Below, in pieces: positions 8,663 to 17,415 of a stretch of DNA of 64,000 nucleotides. Within the stretch, counting starts at the first letter, position 1; every line of letters starts with the position of its first letter. The DNA is from an uncultured Porphyromonas sp. (GTDB lineage Bacteria > Bacteroidota > Bacteroidia > Bacteroidales > Porphyromonadaceae). The position numbers and the translations under genes are program-made. The notes under the pieces are model-generated. The model did no database searches. It saw only the letters and a program-made list of their open reading frames with translations, and was not told where the DNA came from. The stretch covers positions 1-64,000 of the forward strand of contig CAKRMU010000003.1 of the NCBI GenBank assembly GCA_934364985.1, given 5' to 3'.

Positions 8663-9661
8663 TTAGGGTACCTGGACTTTATTAAGGACTTCACTAATCA
8701 CCTCCTCAGGTACCAAGTTGTTGGCTTCTGCTTCGTAGCTAAGCCCAATCCTATGCCGAAGTACGTCGTAGCAGACAGCACGGACATCCTCAGGGATGAC
8801 AAAACCTCTATGCTTAATAAAGGCATAAGCACGTGCCGCCAATGCCAAATTTATGGAGGCACGAGGTGATGCTCCATTATTGATCATACCACGTAGATTA
8901 GGCATTCCCGCTTCGGCAGGGAAGCGCGTGGCAAATACGATATCTACGATATACTTATGTATCTTTTCGTCAATGTATACCTGATGAACCATCTCTCGAG
9001 CTTTCAGGATTTGAGAGGTACTGACAACTGGTGTTGCTACAGGCTTTACCCTCCGTATCTGTTGCTCAACGATCTGCTGCTCCTCGGCTTTCGTAGGATA
9101 ACCCACAACGACTTTGAGCATAAAACGATCACTCTGAGCTTCGGGTAATTGGTATGTCCCTTCTTGATCAATAGGGTTTTGGGTAGCCATAACGAGGAAA
9201 GGATCAGGAAGCTTAAAAGTCTCTTCGGCTATCGTTACTTGACGCTCCTGCATTGCCTCTAATAATGCACTTTGCACCTTTGCTGGAGCTCTGTTTATCT
9301 CATCAGCAAGTACCAAATTAGCAAATATAGGACCATGCTTAACACTAAAGCTTTCATTCTTCTGGCTGTATATTTGAGTGCCAATAACGTCGGCAGGGAG
9401 CAAGTCAGGGGTAAATTGAATGCGACTAAACTTAGCATCCATGAGATCCGAGAGTGTTTTAATCGCCAATGTCTTTGCGAGACCCGGCACTCCCTCAAGT
9501 AGGATATGTCCATCAGCAAGTAGACCTACGAAGAGACTCTCTCTCAGGTGCTTTTGCCCCACAATAACACTATTCATCCCATTCTCAAGGAGATCTAAAA
9601 AGCCACTCTCACGCTCTATAAGCTCGGTAAGCTCCCTCACGTCTACTCTTGTATCATCCAT
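8663..9661 (-). CDS. MoxR-family AAA+ ATPase
   Basis: This 332-residue AAA+ ATPase has a Walker A GVPGLAKT at residues 57-64, a Walker B with LVLADEINRAP, a sensor 1 MATQNP and a C-terminal lid domain. It matches MoxR proteins in length and order. It is the first gene of the Bat operon, 30 bp before the DUF58 gene. It probably acts as a chaperone for the vWA proteins encoded downstream. The 150 bp upstream contain no strong -33/-7 pair that I can identify. Confidence 0.93.
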   Translation of the reverse strand: MDDTRVDVRELTELIERESGFLDLLENGMNSVIVGQKHLRESLFVGLLADGHILLEGVPGLAKTLAIKTLSDLMDAKFSRIQFTPDLLPADVIGTQIYSQKNESFSVKHGPIFANLVLADEINRAPAKVQSALLEAMQERQVTIAEETFKLPDPFLVMATQNPIDQEGTYQLPEAQSDRFMLKVVVGYPTKAEEQQIVEQQIRRVKPVATPVVSTSQILKAREMVHQVYIDEKIHKYIVDIVFATRFPAEAGMPNLRGMINNGASPRASINLALAARAYAFIKHRGFVIPEDVRAVCYDVLRHRIGLSYEAEANNLVPEEVISEVLNKVQVP

Positions 9662-9813
9662 ATCTTTATTTGTTCTGTATACAACTGCAAAAACTTTATA
9701 CTATATTGATTAACCATTGAACCACAATATGTACGCGGACAAATATACCTATTAATAGGCATCGTCTTCTCATATCACGATATAAAGAATGCTAAAACCA
9801 TTGTCGGGATCAG

Positions 9814-10362
9814 CTATAACTCTTTGTCTGCATCTTCGTATGGAAGATGGACAATTGCCGTAGTGGCTCCAAAGGTCAGCACATCTCCAGAGTGCAGGCG
9901 ATGTCTATCTCCTTGGGCTATTTCGCTACCATTCACAAAAGTACCTGTCATACTATCATTATCCACCACCTCAAGTTGATTACTTTTTGACAGCAAAAAA
10001 TAGGCATGCTGCCTGTCAATACTGGGGTCTGCTGTCAGGACTTGTAGTTGTGCAGAGGATTTGGGATTGAATCTCCCAAATAGGCTTTTACCTTTTGGAA
10101 TCATTATGCGTTGTGGCTTTGTAAATTCCGTCTCGATAATCTCAAGAAATGGTGCCTCGGTATCAAACTCAGCCTCCTCAAGGCTTGCGGCTTTTGTACT
10201 CCTATCGCGATGCTGAAGAGCTTCTGCCTTTGAGCGATATATAGTAATAGGATGCTTACAACTATCACAAATAACACGTGAAGTGTCGCTATTCGTAGCA
10301 CTATCTTGCAGTATAATGCCCGCTCCACAGTAGGGGCAAGTAATCTGTCGCTTATGATTCAT
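9814..10362 (-). CDS. FHA-domain protein with N-terminal zinc ribbon
   Basis: This 182-residue protein starts with a C9-x2-C12 and C32-x2-C35 zinc ribbon, followed by a charged linker and an FHA domain (about 95-175) with the expected GRF, DRQHAYF and GTFVNG motifs. FHA domains bind phosphothreonine peptides, so it may serve a Ser/Thr kinase system. No kinase gene is nearby. It lies 6 bp after radC, probably co-transcribed. No membrane segment is seen. Confidence 0.85.
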   Translation of the reverse strand: MNHKRQITCPYCGAGIILQDSATNSDTSRVICDSCKHPITIYRSKAEALQHRDRSTKAASLEEAEFDTEAPFLEIIETEFTKPQRIMIPKGKSLFGRFNPKSSAQLQVLTADPSIDRQHAYFLLSKSNQLEVVDNDSMTGTFVNGSEIAQGDRHRLHSGDVLTFGATTAIVHLPYEDADKEL

Positions 10363-10368
10363 AACACA

Positions 10369-11106
10369 TTAAAGCCATTCACAAAATCGGTTACTATCAA
10401 AATAGCTATAGTAACCATTGTCCGTAAAGATTATATGATCGTACATCGTGATGCCCACCAATTCACACGCCTGGAAAAGACGCTTAGTGAGATCATCATC
10501 ATCTGAACTGGGTTCTGTACTTCCCCCGGGGTGATTGTGGACGAGGGCAAGTGTGGGGAAACCTAACCGAAGGGCAACATTAAGGATTACCCTAATATCA
10601 GCAGTGGCATTACTGATACCACCAACTGCGATTCGGATTTTACGCTGAGTGACGGCTTGCTGATTCAATAATATCAGCCACAGCTCCTCAATAGAGAGAT
10701 TGTAAAGGTCGGGGTAAATATAGTTATATATCAGCTTGCTATTATTGAGGACCTCGCCCTTGCTCTCCAAAAGCTCCTTATCGTGCATGGTGCGAATTCC
10801 CAGCTCTAAACAGGCTAAAATATTAGCTTTTTTAGCCTCACCTAACCCTCGTATGGGTGGCATTTGCCCATTTTTAAGGTCCTGATAGAGGGTGAAGAGA
10901 TTGTTATCGCTTACCTCAAGGAGCCGGTGAGCCAATTGTAAAGCATTCGTACCCCTGACACCCGTCCCCAATTGTATCGCCATCAACTCAGTCTTACTTA
11001 ATGCCCTCGGTCCTTGCATTAAAAGCCTCTCCCTCGGGCGTTCACTCTCCTCAAGGTCAGTGATACGAATCGTTGCAGTGGGATATTCCTTTTGCTCTTT
11101 TATCAT
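10369..11106 (-). CDS. radC: RadC-family JAB/MPN+ protein
   Basis: This 245-residue protein has an N-terminal helix-hairpin-helix part (about 20-100, including IRGLGEAKKANI) and a C-terminal JAB metalloprotease-like domain with the JAMM-type motif HNHPGG followed by S and D residues. It has the family's usual length. RadC was once linked to DNA repair, but its function is unsettled. It is 7 bp downstream of manC and 6 bp upstream of the FHA gene. Confidence 0.92.
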   Translation of the reverse strand: MIKEQKEYPTATIRITDLEESERPRERLLMQGPRALSKTELMAIQLGTGVRGTNALQLAHRLLEVSDNNLFTLYQDLKNGQMPPIRGLGEAKKANILACLELGIRTMHDKELLESKGEVLNNSKLIYNYIYPDLYNLSIEELWLILLNQQAVTQRKIRIAVGGISNATADIRVILNVALRLGFPTLALVHNHPGGSTEPSSDDDDLTKRLFQACELVGITMYDHIIFTDNGYYSYFDSNRFCEWL

Positions 11107-11113
11107 AGAGGGG

Positions 11114-12226
11114 CTACTCTACGTATTTATCATCGATATTCTGGACTTCTGCTACCACTTGTCGAAGCTTCCCCGTTTCGTTTTTATTGGTGATGAGAAG
11201 TACATTTCCACGCTGTACCACTAATAAATCATCAACACCTTGTAGTACCACCAGTTTTTCTTTGTCGTCCATGACCACGAAGTTATTATGGCTGTCATTG
11301 AAAAGTTGATGGTGTTCACCCATTGAGGCATTTCCGCATTCATCTTTTGACACTACTTGATAGGCACTCGACCACGTTCCCACATCGCGCCAACCCATCT
11401 CTGCAGTGATCATCACTACATTTTGCGACTTCTCCATCACCGCATAGTCAAAAGAGATATTAGGGCAGTAGGGATATGCCTCTCTAACGAATGCCTCCTC
11501 TTTAGGTGTTCCCCAGACCTCCGTATTGGCATAGAGCCGCTCGGCGATCTCAGGAGCGTGTATTGTGACCTCATTTATAATGACTTTCGTTTGTGCCACA
11601 AATAACCCTGCATTCCAATAAAATTCGCCACTCTCTACAAGGATGTGAGCCATCTCTCTATTAGGCTTCTCTATAAAGCTTTTGACCTTATGGCACGCAT
11701 CTTGGGAGAGGCATAATCCATCACTTGTAGGGTTACCTGCCTGTATGTAGCCATAACCGACCTCTGGATAAGTGGGAGTAATGCCTAGTGTGACAATATT
11801 ATCTGTACTTATAGCGTGCCGAAATGCATGAGCTATACGATCTCGAAATGCGTCCTCATCAGTGACTAAGTGGTCAGATGGCGTTATCGCCACCACAGCT
11901 TTAGGATCGCGGGCGTTGAGGTGCATAGAAGCTCTAGCTATGGTAGTACCGGTATTGCGAGCATTAGGCTCAGTGAGAATATTCTCAAGAGGGAGGTGCG
12001 GTAATTGCTGGTGTACAATATCTGAGTACAGATCGTTGGTACACACGAATACATGATCAATGGGAAGGCTTTCCTCTACTCGCCTGCACGTCATCTGCAA
12101 CAAACTCTCCCCGGTATTAAAGAAGTCTAAAAATTGCTTGGGGTAACTTTTTCGGCTATAGGGCCAAAAGCGACGACCTATGCCCCCCGCTAATATTACG
12201 CAATAGAGGTGTTCTTTATTAGTCAT
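11114..12226 (-). CDS. manC: Mannose-1-phosphate guanylyltransferase
   Basis: This 370-residue nucleotidyltransferase makes GDP-mannose from mannose-1-phosphate and GTP. The signature GGIGRRFWPYSR with PKQFLD lies at residues 14-33, and FIEKPN and WNAGLF follow in the sugar-binding part. It lacks the extra C-terminal isomerase domain of bifunctional enzymes, so it is the short form. GDP-mannose feeds O-antigen, capsule or glycoprotein synthesis. A -7 element lies 110 bp upstream. Confidence 0.92.
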   Translation of the reverse strand: MTNKEHLYCVILAGGIGRRFWPYSRKSYPKQFLDFFNTGESLLQMTCRRVEESLPIDHVFVCTNDLYSDIVHQQLPHLPLENILTEPNARNTGTTIARASMHLNARDPKAVVAITPSDHLVTDEDAFRDRIAHAFRHAISTDNIVTLGITPTYPEVGYGYIQAGNPTSDGLCLSQDACHKVKSFIEKPNREMAHILVESGEFYWNAGLFVAQTKVIINEVTIHAPEIAERLYANTEVWGTPKEEAFVREAYPYCPNISFDYAVMEKSQNVVMITAEMGWRDVGTWSSAYQVVSKDECGNASMGEHHQLFNDSHNNFVVMDDKEKLVVLQGVDDLLVVQRGNVLLITNKNETGKLRQVVAEVQNIDDKYVE

Positions 12227-12335
12227 GATCTACAAGTCAACGCATCGTAACTTACTTAGAGGAATACCATAATAAGGTAATAAACAGAGATGTTTATGAC
12301 TAAGCGGTAATCCCCTTTTTATATTATCTCGTGTG

Positions 12336-12343
12336 CAAAGTTA
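12336..12343 (-). promoter_or_regulatory. Putative manC -7 element
   Basis: The minus strand reads TAACTTTG, which matches the Bacteroidetes -7 consensus TAnnTTTG. No good TTTG is seen 19-21 bp upstream, so support comes from the -7 box and its position only. Confidence 0.4.
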
Positions 12344-12508
12344 ATCATTTTCCTTATCCTTTTCCATATTATCTACTTGATAGGTAGATATACACTTTCA
12401 ATAAATACCGTAGCATTCACAGACCATTTCACAAAAAAAAGAATCCCCTCTCAAGAGAGATATCACAATCCCTACACTAGTCAGCTCAATATAAAATTCT
12501 TAAAAAGT

Positions 12509-12592
12509 GGATATACGGTATTAGCTCCGACGAATATCAGGTATTTGTCTCGATGAAGACCAAGTATTCGCTTCGACTTATTCCAGACATCC
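12509..12592. repeat. 23-bp modular repeat array 2 (84 bp, 4 modules)
   Basis: Modules start at 12509, 12532, 12555 and 12578, exactly 23 bp apart. The first is GGATATACGGTAT, the second GAATATCAGGTAT, and the last ends CATCC. Spacers are TAGCTCCGAC, TTGTCTCGAT and TCGCTTCGAC. The total is 3 x 23 + 15 bp. Confidence 0.85.
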
Positions 12593-12659
12593 TCTTTTCT
12601 TTAGAGATTCTAAGCGATGAGTATAATACCCTAACTCAGTAAATGGGAAACATAAAGAA

Positions 12660-12695
12660 GGAGCTGCGTCAACACTAAAAGCGTGACACAGCTCC
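12660..12695 (-). terminator. Rho-independent terminator after the exb operon
   Basis: A 12-bp stem with one mismatch (GGAGCTGCGTCA at 12660-12671, TGACACAGCTCC at 12684-12695) has a 12-base loop. On the minus strand it is followed by a T-rich tail (TTCTTTATG). It lies about 40 bp after the last exbD stop. Confidence 0.7.
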
Positions 12696-12736
12696 TCAAA
12701 TCTCTTATGACAAAGGGTTAATTAAGACACTTAGTC

Positions 12737-13201
12737 TTACTTCCCTTGGTATGCACTATAGAATATCTTAAGTGCATCTGCTTCTCTTAATTTCTGCTTC
12801 ACATCAGTTACCAAACCCATCTTGGTATCCTTGTCAATCTTAAGGATAGTCGTCATATAAGGGGCATCAGCCTCTGACATTGACGCTTTTTCCTGTGCTA
12901 TATGATCAAAGATATCTGCAGTAGTAGCGAACTGATCGTTAAGCTGAATCGCTGTCTCTGATCCGTACTTCTCCTGATATTTAGGGAGGGGCTGACCCAT
13001 GTAGATATAGGTAGCAAGCGACTTCTTCTCCATCTTCGTTAACTCAGTAGCTTGGGGAAGCGTAATCTTTACCATCATAGTCACTTCACGGATAGAGGTA
13101 ACCATCATAATGAAGAATAGGAATGCGAAAATCAAGTCAGGCAATGACATGGTATTCAATTCCGGTACTTCACGGCTATCACCTTTCGTAAATCTACTCA
13201 T
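12737..13201 (-). CDS. exbD: ExbD-family biopolymer transport protein (second copy)
   Basis: This 154-residue protein has a cytosolic N terminus, one membrane helix (about 22-41) that carries the conserved acidic residue D23 of ExbD/TolR proteins (LPDLIFAFLFFIMM), and a periplasmic domain. It forms the proton-driven motor with ExbB and passes energy to TonB-type outer membrane import. It is the last gene of a four-gene operon, 15 bp after a larger paralogue. Two different ExbD proteins per ExbB are common in Bacteroidetes. Confidence 0.9.
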   Translation of the reverse strand: MSRFTKGDSREVPELNTMSLPDLIFAFLFFIMMVTSIREVTMMVKITLPQATELTKMEKKSLATYIYMGQPLPKYQEKYGSETAIQLNDQFATTADIFDHIAQEKASMSEADAPYMTTILKIDKDTKMGLVTDVKQKLREADALKIFYSAYQGK

Positions 13202-13216
13202 AATGTACTCGCTATG

Positions 13217-13807
13217 TTATTTTTTACTACCATATTCCTTTGGGTTAGCCTCAGAAATCTTCTGAGGATACATTTCAATCAGCACCTCTTGCTGCTGGGT
13301 ATTCGCTTCCTCAAAAGTCGTCCCGAAGAATTTCAGCGACTGCTTATCCCTTATCTCCATATAAGCTTTTGTCAGCTCATTCTGTACCAAAATGTAATCG
13401 CTATAGCGAGTATCTACATTATTAGTAAGTGAGATTACGTGATTTTTAGTCACCTTTTGAGCACCCACAAGAGGAAATGTCTTTACAGATCGCTCGGCAA
13501 GATCCTCACGATCTCTCTCATTTAAAACAAATTCAACCACCTTATCATGTAATCCATCAAGGGTTACTACCTCGCCATTAGCGAGTATTTGACCTCGATT
13601 ATTGACCATTACGCGTAGCATATTACGGCGATTGACATCGATAGAAACATCCTGTTGATCTGGCGGTACGGCCGGAGGTAGCTGTCTTGCTAACCCATTA
13701 TCCGCCCCCATAGATGTAGTCAGAAGGAAGAAGAGTAGCATGATAAAAGAGATATCGGCTGTCGAAGATCCGTTGATAGCGGGAACCTTTTTCTTTCCAC
13801 GTGCCAT
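13217..13807 (-). CDS. exbD: ExbD-family biopolymer transport protein (first copy)
   Basis: This 196-residue ExbD protein has a helix at about 17-35 with the conserved Asp at about residue 18 (TADISFIMLLFFLL). Its periplasmic domain is about 40 residues longer than in the neighbouring paralogue and ends in a Gln/Glu-rich tail. It probably combines with the ExbB and the smaller ExbD encoded in the same operon. The different length suggests a different partner, perhaps a separate TonB, but this is inference. Confidence 0.9.
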   Translation of the reverse strand: MARGKKKVPAINGSSTADISFIMLLFFLLTTSMGADNGLARQLPPAVPPDQQDVSIDVNRRNMLRVMVNNRGQILANGEVVTLDGLHDKVVEFVLNERDREDLAERSVKTFPLVGAQKVTKNHVISLTNNVDTRYSDYILVQNELTKAYMEIRDKQSLKFFGTTFEEANTQQQEVLIEMYPQKISEANPKEYGSKK

Positions 13808-13841
13808 ATATAAATCCTTTCTTTTAATGTGTTACTACTAC

Positions 13842-14327
13842 TTACTTCTTACCTTTACCAATTGAGCCTTTGATAGCGAAAACTAAAAGTGCTATGATAT
13901 TAAGCCCAAGCATAAAGTATATGCTGAAAAGCCACATATCAGAGAACTTCAAGAAATGATCGGTATTATAACGCTGAAAATCTGCACTCAATTGAAGTCT
14001 CCCTGTACTACCAATAAAATAGGTAATCAAAAGAAGAGCGGCTAAAGCTACTACTACTAAAAGACCGACAAGAGCATTCTTGCGACGCTTAGGGTCTTTT
14101 AAGTTCTGCACAATTCCTGCTACTGCGAAGTACAACATTGTAAGGAGGGTAACTCCAAACGCGAAATACATAAGGTAGAATAGTACGTTTGTATAGACGG
14201 GCTCTGGCTTCACAGCTGTGGAGTCAACATACCCACCGACAAAGAAGAGTACTAATACAACGATCGTCAGGATAACAAATGCGAGCAGAGTAGTACTGGA
14301 TATCTTCCTAATTTTACTTACTGCCAT
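13842..14327 (-). CDS. Four-helix membrane protein of the exb operon
   Basis: This 161-residue protein has four predicted membrane helices (about 12-32, 44-68, 82-103 and 130-152) and a very short soluble part. I do not recognise a named domain. It always appears to be placed between exbB and exbD in Bacteroidetes of this type, here 34 bp before exbD and 15 bp after exbB. It may be an accessory part of the ExbB/ExbD motor. Confidence 0.75.
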   Translation of the reverse strand: MAVSKIRKISSTTLLAFVILTIVVLVLFFVGGYVDSTAVKPEPVYTNVLFYLMYFAFGVTLLTMLYFAVAGIVQNLKDPKRRKNALVGLLVVVALAALLLITYFIGSTGRLQLSADFQRYNTDHFLKFSDMWLFSIYFMLGLNIIALLVFAIKGSIGKGKK

Positions 14328-14342
14328 AGTTTAATCCTTTCC

Positions 14343-15170
14343 TTATTTACGTCCGTACTTCTCCTGATAAGCGACAACAGAGTCTACTAAAGTGATAGAG
14401 CTATCCTCCATTTTGTTAAGGATACCCTCGTACTTAGCAAGGATATAGTTGTAGAATATCTGTAGGATCATTGCTACGATAAGACCGAAGATAGTCGTAA
14501 TAAGAGCCACCTTCATACCACCAGCAACGACTGTTGGAGAGATATCACCTACTTGCTCAATTGTATCAAATGACATCACCATACCTACTACAGTACCCAA
14601 GAATCCTAATGAAGGAGCGGTAGCGATAAATAGGGTAATCCATGACATGTTTTTCTCAAGAAGACCTGCCTGAACACCACCATAAGCTGTGATTGAACGC
14701 TCAACAGCATCTACACCTTGGTCAAGACGGGTAAGTGCCTGATAGGCGATAGAGGCCACAGGACCACGTGTGTCACGAGCTACCTCAATAGCACCATTGA
14801 CATCGTTTCTTTGTAGACGCTCGTTGATGTCGTTGAGCAATTTCTCGTTGTTAACATCGGCAAGGTTTAGATATATGATTCTCTCAAGACAGAATGCCAA
14901 ACCTAAAATAAGGACAGCAGCGATAGCGGCCATAAACTCAGGACCACCCTCAATAAACTTAGTCTTAAGTGCTTGGTGGAAACCACCATTGTCTGCAACT
15001 ACTGGCATCTCCTCTGCAGGAGTGTCTGCTACAGCTTCCTGCATTGGAGTTGCCATTTCTGTATTGGCAACCTCATCGGTAGCTGAGGTCTCATCTTGTG
15101 CAAAGACAACGTTTGCTGCTCCAAGAGACAACAACCCCATCAATGCAATACTTGCTAGAAATCTTTTCAT
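14343..15170 (-). CDS. exbB: ExbB/TolQ-family proton channel protein
   Basis: This 275-residue MotA/TolQ/ExbB protein has a signal-like first helix, an acidic Thr/Glu/Ala-rich segment (about 25-62), a second helix at about 78-98 and the conserved channel region (about 150-255) with TAPSLGFLGTVVGM and the GLIVAMILQIFYNYI helix. It is longer at its N terminus than Escherichia coli ExbB, as in other Bacteroidetes. It heads the operon exbB, 4-TM gene, exbD, exbD. Confidence 0.92.
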   Translation of the reverse strand: MKRFLASIALMGLLSLGAANVVFAQDETSATDEVANTEMATPMQEAVADTPAEEMPVVADNGGFHQALKTKFIEGGPEFMAAIAAVLILGLAFCLERIIYLNLADVNNEKLLNDINERLQRNDVNGAIEVARDTRGPVASIAYQALTRLDQGVDAVERSITAYGGVQAGLLEKNMSWITLFIATAPSLGFLGTVVGMVMSFDTIEQVGDISPTVVAGGMKVALITTIFGLIVAMILQIFYNYILAKYEGILNKMEDSSITLVDSVVAYQEKYGRK

Positions 15171-15217
15171 TGTAAGTTCTCTTTTAAAGATTAGTGATAA
15201 ATACTGTTATAATTATG

Positions 15218-15305
15218 CGGAGAGAGGGGGATTCGAACCCCCGATACGCTTTTGACGTATACACGCTTTCCAGGCGTGCCTCTTCAACCACTCGAGCATC
15301 TCTCC
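15218..15305 (-). tRNA. tRNA-Ser (anticodon GGA)
   Basis: An 88-base gene folds into a class II tRNA. The acceptor stem GGAGAGA pairs with TCTCTCC and G is the discriminator. The anticodon loop is CTGGAAA, reading serine UCC/UCU, with a long variable arm and a GGTTCGAATC T-loop. CCA is not encoded. The gene lies 48 bp upstream of exbB, on the same strand. Confidence 0.96.
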
Positions 15306-15462
15306 TTATGGAAATAGCGTCACAACTATCCAATTTGTCTACAAATCTAATCCATTTCTTTGTATTTACCCACTTTTGACCCAACTTTTTGCTTTTCATG
15401 GGTGCTTGTAGCTCCATTTTCAGGTATCACGAAGACTCGGTTTAAGGGTTAGTGGCGATGGC

Positions 15463-16275
15463 TTAATCGGGTAATTGATACACTTTTATACTATTCTCAA
15501 ACAATTGTTTTTGAACCTCCGCAATTGGTTTTTCATATACCTCAGCAATTTTTTCTATGACTACTGGGAGATAAGATGGTTCATTCCTCTTTCCTCTATA
15601 GGGTGAAGGGGCTAAGAATGGTGCGTCTGTCTCGACTACGATTCTCTCCAATGGCAATAATCCATTAAGGCACTTCCTTAGTGGGTTATTCTTGAACGTA
15701 AAAGAGCCATTGACCCCAATCATAAGGTTAGGGAAATCCTCAATAGCTCTTTGCAGTTGTCGGAGATTGCCACTGAAGGAATGCAATACTCCTGTAAGCT
15801 CATTACCGCGGTACTTATCAAGAATATCCATCACCTCGTCCTCGGCATCACGGCAATGGATGCTCACAGGGAGGTGCATCTCGCAAGCCCAATTGAGCTG
15901 CTCGGTAAATGCCGATATCATCTCTTCTCTGTAGTCAATACTCCAATGGAAATCCAACCCGATCTCACCTATAGCTATGAATGCTTTAGGTTTAGCGATG
16001 AGATGTCCTCGTAATTCATTCAATACCTCTTCCCAATGGTCGTTGACTTCTGTGGGGTGCAACCCAATCATTGGGAAGCACCTCTGTGGGTATCGCTCGA
16101 CTAAATTCATCATCCTCGGGTAGCTACCTAAGTCAATATTAGGTAGAAGAAAGTAAGCGACACCTGCACCTTCTGCCCTATCCATTACTTGATCTATATC
16201 CCCCGAAAAATCCCATTTAGGTTCTTCGTCTTGGTAATATATATGGGTGTGTGTATCTATGATTGGACAAATCAT
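15463..16275 (-). CDS. tatD: TatD-family metal-dependent hydrolase
   Basis: This 270-residue TIM-barrel hydrolase has the expected metal ligands: DTHTHIY near the N terminus, GEIGLDFHW, SIHCRDA, LHSFSGN and the final ETDAPFLAPSPYRGKRNEP. TatD proteins are nucleases or deoxyribonucleases with two metals. Length is normal. Its start overlaps the stop of the polyprenyl synthase gene by four bases (ATGA), so the two are co-transcribed. Confidence 0.93.
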   Translation of the reverse strand: MICPIIDTHTHIYYQDEEPKWDFSGDIDQVMDRAEGAGVAYFLLPNIDLGSYPRMMNLVERYPQRCFPMIGLHPTEVNDHWEEVLNELRGHLIAKPKAFIAIGEIGLDFHWSIDYREEMISAFTEQLNWACEMHLPVSIHCRDAEDEVMDILDKYRGNELTGVLHSFSGNLRQLQRAIEDFPNLMIGVNGSFTFKNNPLRKCLNGLLPLERIVVETDAPFLAPSPYRGKRNEPSYLPVVIEKIAEVYEKPIAEVQKQLFENSIKVYQLPD

Positions 16276-17237
16276 ATTTCTCTCTTAACGAGTAATAGAA
16301 ATAGTTGTTTTAAGGGCTTGATAGTAGACTCTTTGATGGACAATTTAGACAGCTCTAGAACACCCATTTGACTCAATCGATCCACTTCGTCCAGTGCTTC
16401 GGCATCTACACCTAAAGACTTATAAAGGGTCATAGCAGCAGCTATCCTTTCATCCTCATTTGGAATATCCAAAACACTTTGTAAGGCTTCTGAATCTTTT
16501 GAATGAGCCTTAAGGAGAAGCCACGTACGTTTTCCCTCTATGATGTCGCCACCTTGCTTCTTGCCGAAAGTTGGTTTGCCAAAGAGGTCAAGGTAATCGT
16601 CTTTAATCTGAAAAGCTAAGCCCATTAATTCGACAGCTCTCCAAAGATGATCGCGATCTTCCTTGGGTGCACCGCCTAAGTAGGCACCTAATGATACAGC
16701 ACCGCAAAAAAGGTATGAGGTCTTCAAGCGAATCATAGCTACGTAGTCCTGGAGCGTGAGTTCGTTGAGCCGATATTGTTCGTAGTCCATATCATATTGT
16801 TGCCCTTCGCATACCGCAGTCGCCATATCATTAAATAGCTTAAGGCTCTCTGGAAGCTTTACCTCGGGCAACTTTTGTAGCTCCCTATATGCTTCGATGA
16901 GCATACCATCGCCCGAAAGTATAGCTGTATTAGCACCCCACTTATTGTATACTGTGGGTTTGCCACGACGTAGAGGAGCATCGTCCATAACATCGTCATG
17001 GAGGAGCGAGAAGTTATGGAATAACTCGATCGCCCTCATGGCAGGCGTCACTTCCGACAGATCCCCTGAGGGCTTGTAAGCACGATAAGCCAGTAACGCG
17101 AGGAGGGGTCTTAGCCGTTTACCACCAAGACCTAAGATGTATGCCATGGGTATATATAGGGTAGAAGGCTCCCTATTATCAAGCTCTAAACTGCTTAGCT
17201 CCCTCTCAATGACTTCAATTTCAGTATTAAAATCCAT
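16272..17237 (-). CDS. Short-chain polyprenyl diphosphate synthase
   Basis: This is a 321-residue trans-prenyltransferase with both aspartate-rich motifs: HDDVMDDAPLRRGKP at about 87-101 and IKDDYLDLFG at about 231-240. The frame is open 13 codons upstream, but MDFNTEIEV is the better start because AGGTAATAGGT precedes it and the repeat array covers the further upstream sequence. A Phe five residues before the first motif suggests a short product such as farnesyl or geranylgeranyl diphosphate. Exact chain length is not certain. Confidence 0.88.
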   Translation of the reverse strand: MDFNTEIEVIERELSSLELDNREPSTLYIPMAYILGLGGKRLRPLLALLAYRAYKPSGDLSEVTPAMRAIELFHNFSLLHDDVMDDAPLRRGKPTVYNKWGANTAILSGDGMLIEAYRELQKLPEVKLPESLKLFNDMATAVCEGQQYDMDYEQYRLNELTLQDYVAMIRLKTSYLFCGAVSLGAYLGGAPKEDRDHLWRAVELMGLAFQIKDDYLDLFGKPTFGKKQGGDIIEGKRTWLLLKAHSKDSEALQSVLDIPNEDERIAAAMTLYKSLGVDAEALDEVDRLSQMGVLELSKLSIKESTIKPLKQLFLLLVKREI

Positions 17238-17277
17238 ACCTATTACCTGACAAAGAATCCCCGAAATAAGCCTCATC

Positions 17278-17361
17278 GGTTATCAGATATTAGCCTCCAA
17301 TATATAATAGTATTGGTCGAACTTAATATCCGATATCCGACTTAGCTTATTACTATCTATA
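17278..17361. repeat. Degenerate 23-bp modular array 10 (84 bp)
   Basis: Modules GGTTATCAGATAT, TATATAATAGTAT, TAATATCCGATAT and a 15-bp final module start at 17278, 17301, 17324 and 17347. These are exactly 23 bp apart, with 10-bp spacers TAGCCTCCAA, TGGTCGAACT and CCGACTTAGC. The sequence has diverged from the other copies, but register and total length (84) are kept. It is directly upstream of the polyprenyl synthase gene. Confidence 0.55.
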
Positions 17362-17415
17362 AAACATTGATAAAAAACTTGGTTTTAATCATCGTCACGT
17401 TTAGTTCAGCATTCT

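Larger units (their letters stand above)
12227..12736. other. 510-bp intergenic region
   Basis: No gene is supported. From left to right it holds a possible decayed repeat array (12262-12322, three degenerate modules 23 bp apart), a manC -7 element (12336-12343), the 84-bp array 2 (12509-12592) and a terminator hairpin (12660-12695). Confidence 0.6.

Noticed and set aside
15184..15417. A 77-codon minus-strand open frame
   Set aside because: It reads straight through the tRNA-Ser gene and has no recognisable protein features.
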